From Candidatus Gemmiger excrementavium (GTDB lineage Bacteria > Bacillota > Clostridia > Oscillospirales > Ruminococcaceae): a DNA stretch of 33,573 nt. Shown here piece by piece: positions 30,271 to 33,573 of the stretch (positions are counted from its first letter, which is position 1; each line of letters starts with the position of its first letter). The stretch is from contig DXBO01000076.1 in the NCBI GenBank assembly GCA_019116485.1, forward strand, positions 1 to 33,573, written 5' to 3'. The position numbers and the translations under genes were made by a program. Under the pieces are notes generated by a model. It saw nothing but the letters and a program-made list of their open reading frames with translations, ran no database searches and had not been told where the DNA came from.

Positions 30271-31122
30271 ATGAACAAAAAGCAGTCGGTGCTCCTGCAG
30301 CGCACCTATATCATCCTGATTTTCTGCTTCATGTACCTGCCCATCGCCGTGATGATCGCGTTCAGCTTCAACGAGAGCAAATCCCGCGCCAACTTTACCG
30401 GCTTCACGCTGGACTGGTACAAAAGCCTGTTCCACAACGAGATGATCCTCTCGGCCCTGGGCCTCAGCCTGATACTGGCCCTGGTCTCCAGCGTACTGGC
30501 CACCGTGCTGGGCACGCTGGCCACCATCGGCATCCACTCCATGAGCCGCCGTACCCAGCTTATCGTCAACAACATCAGCTATGTGCCGGTGGTCAACCCT
30601 GAGATCATCACCGGCGTATCTCTGATGCTGCTCTTTGTCATGGCCCAGAACTTCGGCCTGGGCGGGGACAGCGGGCTGTTCGGCTGGCCTACGCTGCTGG
30701 TGGCGCATATTACTTTCAATGTGCCCTACGTGATCTTCAACGTGGGCCCCAAGCTGCGCCAGCTGGACCCCAGCCTTTATAATGCTGCCCTGGACCTGGG
30801 CTGTACGCCCCGGCAGGCCTTTTTCAAGGTGATTTTACCCCAGCTTTCCCCGGCGATTCTGTCGGCGTTCCTCATCTGCCTGACCTATTCCATCGACGAT
30901 TTCATGATCTCCTATTTCAACTCCGGCACCATGCAGACGCTGCCCATCGCCATCTACTCCATGACCCGCAAAAAGGTCAGCCCCGAGATCAACGCCCTGT
31001 CGGCGGTGATGTTCTGCGTGATCCTGGCCATTATTCTGGTTTCCAACGCGGCGGATTCCCGCGCGTACCGCAAAAACCAGAATGCCATCCGCAAAGCTAT
31101 GCAGGAGGAGGGCGCCCGATGA
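30271..31122 (+). CDS. potC: Spermidine/putrescine ABC permease PotC
   Basis: A 283-residue permease with six membrane helices. N-terminal FMYLPIAVMIAFSFNESKS and the EAA-type loop NAALDLGCTPRQAFFKVILP (~172-191) are PotC hallmarks, as is SIDDFMISYFNSG (~212-224). It pairs with PotB in the membrane. Its stop overlaps the potD ATG (ATGA), indicating translational coupling. Confidence 0.95.
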   Translation: MNKKQSVLLQRTYIILIFCFMYLPIAVMIAFSFNESKSRANFTGFTLDWYKSLFHNEMILSALGLSLILALVSSVLATVLGTLATIGIHSMSRRTQLIVNNISYVPVVNPEIITGVSLMLLFVMAQNFGLGGDSGLFGWPTLLVAHITFNVPYVIFNVGPKLRQLDPSLYNAALDLGCTPRQAFFKVILPQLSPAILSAFLICLTYSIDDFMISYFNSGTMQTLPIAIYSMTRKKVSPEINALSAVMFCVILAIILVSNAADSRAYRKNQNAIRKAMQEEGAR

Positions 31123-32366
31123 AACACTGTGTACGCAAAAGCGCTGCGCTGCTGGCGGTGCTGGCCCTGGCATTGACCGGCGCCCCTGGTGTGCTGGCCG
31201 AAGGGGAACAGATTCAGGTCAGCGAAGACATCTCTGTCTCCGCCGATTACGACTGGACCCGTTTTGCCGATGACGGCATTACGCTGAATGTCTACAACTG
31301 GGGCCTGTATATATCGGATGGTTCCGATGACAGTGTGAATGTGCTTTCGGCCTTTGAGGACCTTACCGGCATCAAGGTCAACTACACCACCTTTGACTCC
31401 AACGAGAGCCTGTACGCCAAGCTGAAATCCGGCGGCGCCACCTACGATGTGATTGTGCCCTCCGACTATATGGTGGGCAAAATGGCGGCGGAGGGGATGC
31501 TGGCCCCGTTGGACTTTGCCAACATCCCCAACTTTGCGGGCGTTGGCGAGGAATACCTGGGCTGGGACTTTGACCCCGACAACACCTACAGTGTGCCCTA
31601 CACCTGGGGCACCACGGGGTTGATTTACAACACCACCCTGGTGGACGAAGCCCCCACCAGCTGGGCAGCGCTGTGGGATGTACAGTATGCCAACAACGTG
31701 CTGATGTTCAACAACTCCCGGGATGCCTACGCCATTGCGGCCAAAAAGCTGGGGTATTCCCTGAACCCTGCCTCGGTGGAGGAAGTGGATATCATCATGG
31801 AGGAACTGAAAGCCCAGAAAAGCGTGGTCCAGGCCTACGTTATGGACGAAATCTTTGACAAAATGGAAGGCGGCGAAGCCGCCATGGCTCCCTACTACGC
31901 GGGGGATGCCCTGACCATGATCGACGAAAATCCTGACCTGGCCTTTGTGCACCCCAGCGAAGGTGTCAACTTTTTTGTGGACAGCATGTGCGTGCCGGCC
32001 AACTCCAAAAACAAGGAAGCTGCCGAACTGTTTATCAACTATATGTGCGAACCTTCGGTGGGCCTGGCCAACTGCGACTATATCGGCTACTCCACCCCCA
32101 TCACTGCCGTGTGGGAACAGCTGGACGACGACCTGAAATACAGCGAGATCGCCTACCCCGGTGAGGAGGTCATGGCTAAGGCGGAAGTGTTTTCCACCTT
32201 GCCTGACGAGGTAAATGCTGCGATGGACGCCCAGTGGAGCGAAATGAAGAGCTACGAGGAAGGCGGCAGCGGCTGGATGGTCGTGGTCATGCTGCTGCTG
32301 GCCATTGCCGTTTCTTTCTTCAATATCTGGCGCAAACTGCGCAAAAAGGCCCGCGACAATTACTGA
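31119..32366 (+). CDS. potD: Polyamine-binding protein PotD with C-terminal membrane anchor
   Basis: A 415-residue extracellular polyamine receptor. A Sec signal peptide covers ~1-27 (MKHCVRKSAALLAV, cleavage near VLA-EG); the only early cysteine precedes the hydrophobic core, so there is no lipobox. The binding domain starts LNVYNWGLYISDGS, and PYTWGTTGLIYN, MAPYYAGDA and EGVNFFVDSMCVP match PotD ligand-pocket segments. Residues ~385-403 (GWMVVVMLLLAIAVSFFNIW) form a hydrophobic helix followed by RKLRKKAR, a stop-transfer. The receptor is therefore tethered by its C terminus instead of by lipid, unusual for Gram-positive PotD. Last gene of the operon, followed by a terminator. Confidence 0.94.
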   Translation: MKHCVRKSAALLAVLALALTGAPGVLAEGEQIQVSEDISVSADYDWTRFADDGITLNVYNWGLYISDGSDDSVNVLSAFEDLTGIKVNYTTFDSNESLYAKLKSGGATYDVIVPSDYMVGKMAAEGMLAPLDFANIPNFAGVGEEYLGWDFDPDNTYSVPYTWGTTGLIYNTTLVDEAPTSWAALWDVQYANNVLMFNNSRDAYAIAAKKLGYSLNPASVEEVDIIMEELKAQKSVVQAYVMDEIFDKMEGGEAAMAPYYAGDALTMIDENPDLAFVHPSEGVNFFVDSMCVPANSKNKEAAELFINYMCEPSVGLANCDYIGYSTPITAVWEQLDDDLKYSEIAYPGEEVMAKAEVFSTLPDEVNAAMDAQWSEMKSYEEGGSGWMVVVMLLLAIAVSFFNIWRKLRKKARDNY

Positions 32367-32372
32367 TTGCCG

Positions 32373-32407
32373 GCTGCGGCGGCCCCAAAGGGGAAGCCGC
32401 GGCTTTT
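32373..32407 (+). terminator. Terminator of potABCD
   Basis: GCTGCGGC (32373-32380) pairs with GCCGCGGC (32396-32403) with one G-U, plus an inner CCCC/GGGG, followed by TTTT at 32404-32407. Its T tract overlaps the -35 of the next promoter. Confidence 0.85.
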
Positions 32408-32434
32408 GCATTTCCCGGGGCAACGTGGTATAAT
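32406..32434 (+). promoter_or_regulatory. Promoter of the thioesterase gene
   Basis: TTGCAT (32406-32411), a 17-nt spacer and a perfect TATAAT (32429-32434) with a TG extended -10. Confidence 0.75.
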
Positions 32435-32479
32435 GGTCCAATCGACTGATTTTTATCTGTTTCACCAAAGGAGCAACCC

Positions 32480-33220
32480 ATGTCTGAAGCACCCGCTACC
32501 TGGACCGAATCCTTTATCGTCTACCGTCACGACGGCGACCACCACGGCAACGCCAAACCCGGCGCGCTGCTGCGCTACGGTCAGCAGATCGCCACCACCC
32601 ATGCCGAAGCGGTAGGTCTCAATGACGAACTGTATGCTGCCACCCACACGGCCTATGTGCTGGCCAAGCTGGCCCTGCACGTTGTCCGCACCCCCCATGT
32701 GGACGAAAAACTGACCCTGGTGACCCAGCCGGAACGTTGTAAGCGGGCGGTCAACAAGCGCATCACCCGTTACTACGATGCCGCCGGGCAGGAGGTGGCC
32801 GTGCTGGACAGTCGTTGGGTGCTGATCGACACCGACAAACGGCTGATCCTGCGCAAACATCCCGAGCAGTTCAACGATCAGTGGGCCGAGGATGTGCCCT
32901 TTGAACTGCCCATGCGCATGACCAAGGCTGACCCTGGAGACTGCCGCCCGGTGGGGGAGTTTACCGCTACCTACTCCCGCTGCGATATGAATGGCCATAT
33001 GAACAACACCCGTTATGCCGACGTGCTGTGTGATGCGCTGCCCTGGGAAGTGTGGGATAAAGGGGAAGTCCGCGATCTGATGATCTATTACCACTGGGAA
33101 ATTCCCCAGGGAGGGCGTTGTGCCCTGTACACTGCCCGGACGGGGGAGAGTACCTACTATTTTTACGGTGAGCGGGAGGGCAAGTCCGCTTTTGAAGCCA
33201 GTCTGACTTTTGGAGAATAA
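32480..33220 (+). CDS. Acyl-ACP thioesterase (FatA/FatB-like)
   Basis: A 246-residue tandem hot-dog-fold thioesterase that releases fatty acids from acyl carrier protein. The second hot-dog domain begins near residue 160 and carries the catalytic-type motif DMNGHMNNTRYADVL (Asp, Asn and His as in plant Fat enzymes). The first domain includes KPGALLRYGQQIATTHAEAVG (~26-46) and the acyl-binding helix. It is cytoplasmic and monocistronic, with AAAGGAG before the ATG. In anaerobic Bacillota such enzymes supply free fatty acids, whose fate here is unknown. Confidence 0.92.
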   Translation: MSEAPATWTESFIVYRHDGDHHGNAKPGALLRYGQQIATTHAEAVGLNDELYAATHTAYVLAKLALHVVRTPHVDEKLTLVTQPERCKRAVNKRITRYYDAAGQEVAVLDSRWVLIDTDKRLILRKHPEQFNDQWAEDVPFELPMRMTKADPGDCRPVGEFTATYSRCDMNGHMNNTRYADVLCDALPWEVWDKGEVRDLMIYYHWEIPQGGRCALYTARTGESTYYFYGEREGKSAFEASLTFGE

Positions 33221-33238
33221 AAATAACAGAATCGTTAC

Positions 33239-33280
33239 AGCCCCGTGCCGCGCGAAGCGGTATGGGGCTTGTCGCTTTTT
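33239..33280 (+). terminator. Terminator after the thioesterase gene
   Basis: A 13-bp stem (33239-33251 with 33257-33269, including G-U pairs) with a 5-nt loop, followed by TGTCGCTTTTT to 33280. Confidence 0.82.
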
Positions 33281-33396
33281 CGGGGAAAATCGGGGCGAAA
33301 GATCACAGGAGCCTTTTTTTGAGTAAAAATAAATGACGAAAAAGCGATAAAATGTGTACACCGGCGCGTCAAAGGCACAGAAAGGAGAAGGCAAAT

Positions 33397-33441
33397 ATGA
33401 ACAAAATGATAAATTACAAAACATTTACAAATTCCTATTGA
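33397..33441 (+). CDS. Possible 14-residue peptide (MNKMINYKTFTNSY)
   Basis: An ATG with a strong AAAGGAG site 9-10 nt upstream starts a 14-codon frame ending TGA at 33439-33441. It is too short to judge by composition. The stop overlaps the -35 of the following promoter. It could be a leader-type or toxin-like peptide, or a chance frame in an AT-rich gap. Confidence 0.3.
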   Translation: MNKMINYKTFTNSY

Positions 33442-33466
33442 CAAACGGTGACAAAACAGTTACAAT
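33438..33466 (+). promoter_or_regulatory. Strong promoter reading out of the window
   Basis: TTGACA (33438-33443), a 17-nt spacer and TACAAT (33461-33466). The ~100 nt downstream contain no start codon with a good ribosome site, so the gene it drives is beyond the end. Confidence 0.75.
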
Positions 33467-33573
33467 TTAGTTGCAAGCTAAGCAACACCCCAAGTTGCAA
33501 AGCCCCAACCCCCAATTTGTTATTCTCATATTTTTCATGTGTTCTTCTCCTCCTTTCTTTGGAACCCCCGCCC

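Larger units (their letters stand above)
33281..33573. other. AT-rich non-coding gap at the window end
   Basis: Base composition drops sharply from the GC-rich coding background, with many A and T runs. It contains a possible 14-codon peptide (33397-33441), a strong plus-strand promoter (33438-33466), and a near-direct repeat of TTGCAA (33471-33476 and 33495-33500). No longer reading frame with a ribosome site is seen. The next gene is likely just beyond the window. Confidence 0.7.

Noticed and set aside
28146-30305. 719-codon open frame on the minus strand over potA/potB
   Set aside because: Antisense shadow of canonical potA and potB; His/Gln/Gly-rich composition is typical of such shadows.
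33471-33500. TTGCAA repeats as a small CRISPR-like or attachment site
   Set aside because: Only two short 6-mers, with no spacer regularity, integrase gene or second copy in the window.

Overview
The window is bacterial chromosome from a GC-rich, Gram-positive anaerobe of the Bacillota. The most likely source is the Oscillospiraceae (Ruminococcaceae), in the Faecalibacterium/Gemmiger/Subdoligranulum neighbourhood. That assignment is inferred from gene content, not from a marker search: Mini-III RNase, RarA, a YtrA-type regulator, FtsEX with a secreted hydrolase, a clostridial multi-cluster [FeFe] hydrogenase, a bacterial acyl-ACP thioesterase, and strong AAGGAGG-type ribosome binding sites. 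Coding density is high. Apart from low-GC regulatory patches and the last ~300 bases, there is no phage, IS, CRISPR or plasmid signal.

Layout. (1) 1-3708: end of rpmA (L27), obgE, Mini-III (mrnC), a 47-residue Ser/Thr/Asn/Gln-rich protein on the minus strand, and an RsmF-like rRNA methyltransferase. (2) 3780-9098: a division and cell-wall block, ftsE-ftsX-M23 hydrolase-35-residue membrane protein-S41 protease homologue, then rsmA/ksgA. The S41 protein has lost its catalytic Ser and Gln. (3) 9082-9250: tRNA-Thr(UGU) with its own promoter and a bidirectional terminator. (4) 9331-13868, minus: a heterodimeric ABC exporter pair (one ATPase site degenerate) followed by asnA. (5) 14027-16306: a Clp ATPase with no middle domain. 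(6) 16358-19941, minus: a two-gene hydrogenase operon, a NuoF-tail/GltD fusion flavoprotein plus a CpI-like [FeFe] hydrogenase. (7) 20117-22954, minus: nth, a UTRA-type GntR regulator with a cysteine cluster, pyrB and pyrI. (8) 23097-25301: rarA and an alpha/beta hydrolase, divergent from nth through two interleaved promoters. (9) 25357-28104: a YtrA-like regulator with a perfect palindromic operator over its promoter, an ABC ATPase and permease, a zinc-ribbon protein and a lipoprotein. (10) 28170-32366: potABCD polyamine transport behind a ~200-nt highly structured leader; PotD carries a C-terminal membrane anchor instead of a lipobox. (11) 32480-33220: acyl-ACP thioesterase. (12) 33221-33573: an AT-rich gap with a possible 14-codon peptide and a strong promoter pointing out of the window.

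The points most worth following are the S41 pseudoprotease inside the FtsEX locus, the structured pot leader that overlaps the potA ribosome binding site, the hydrogenase/NuoF-GltD pair, the face-to-face nth/rarA promoters, and the membrane-anchored PotD.
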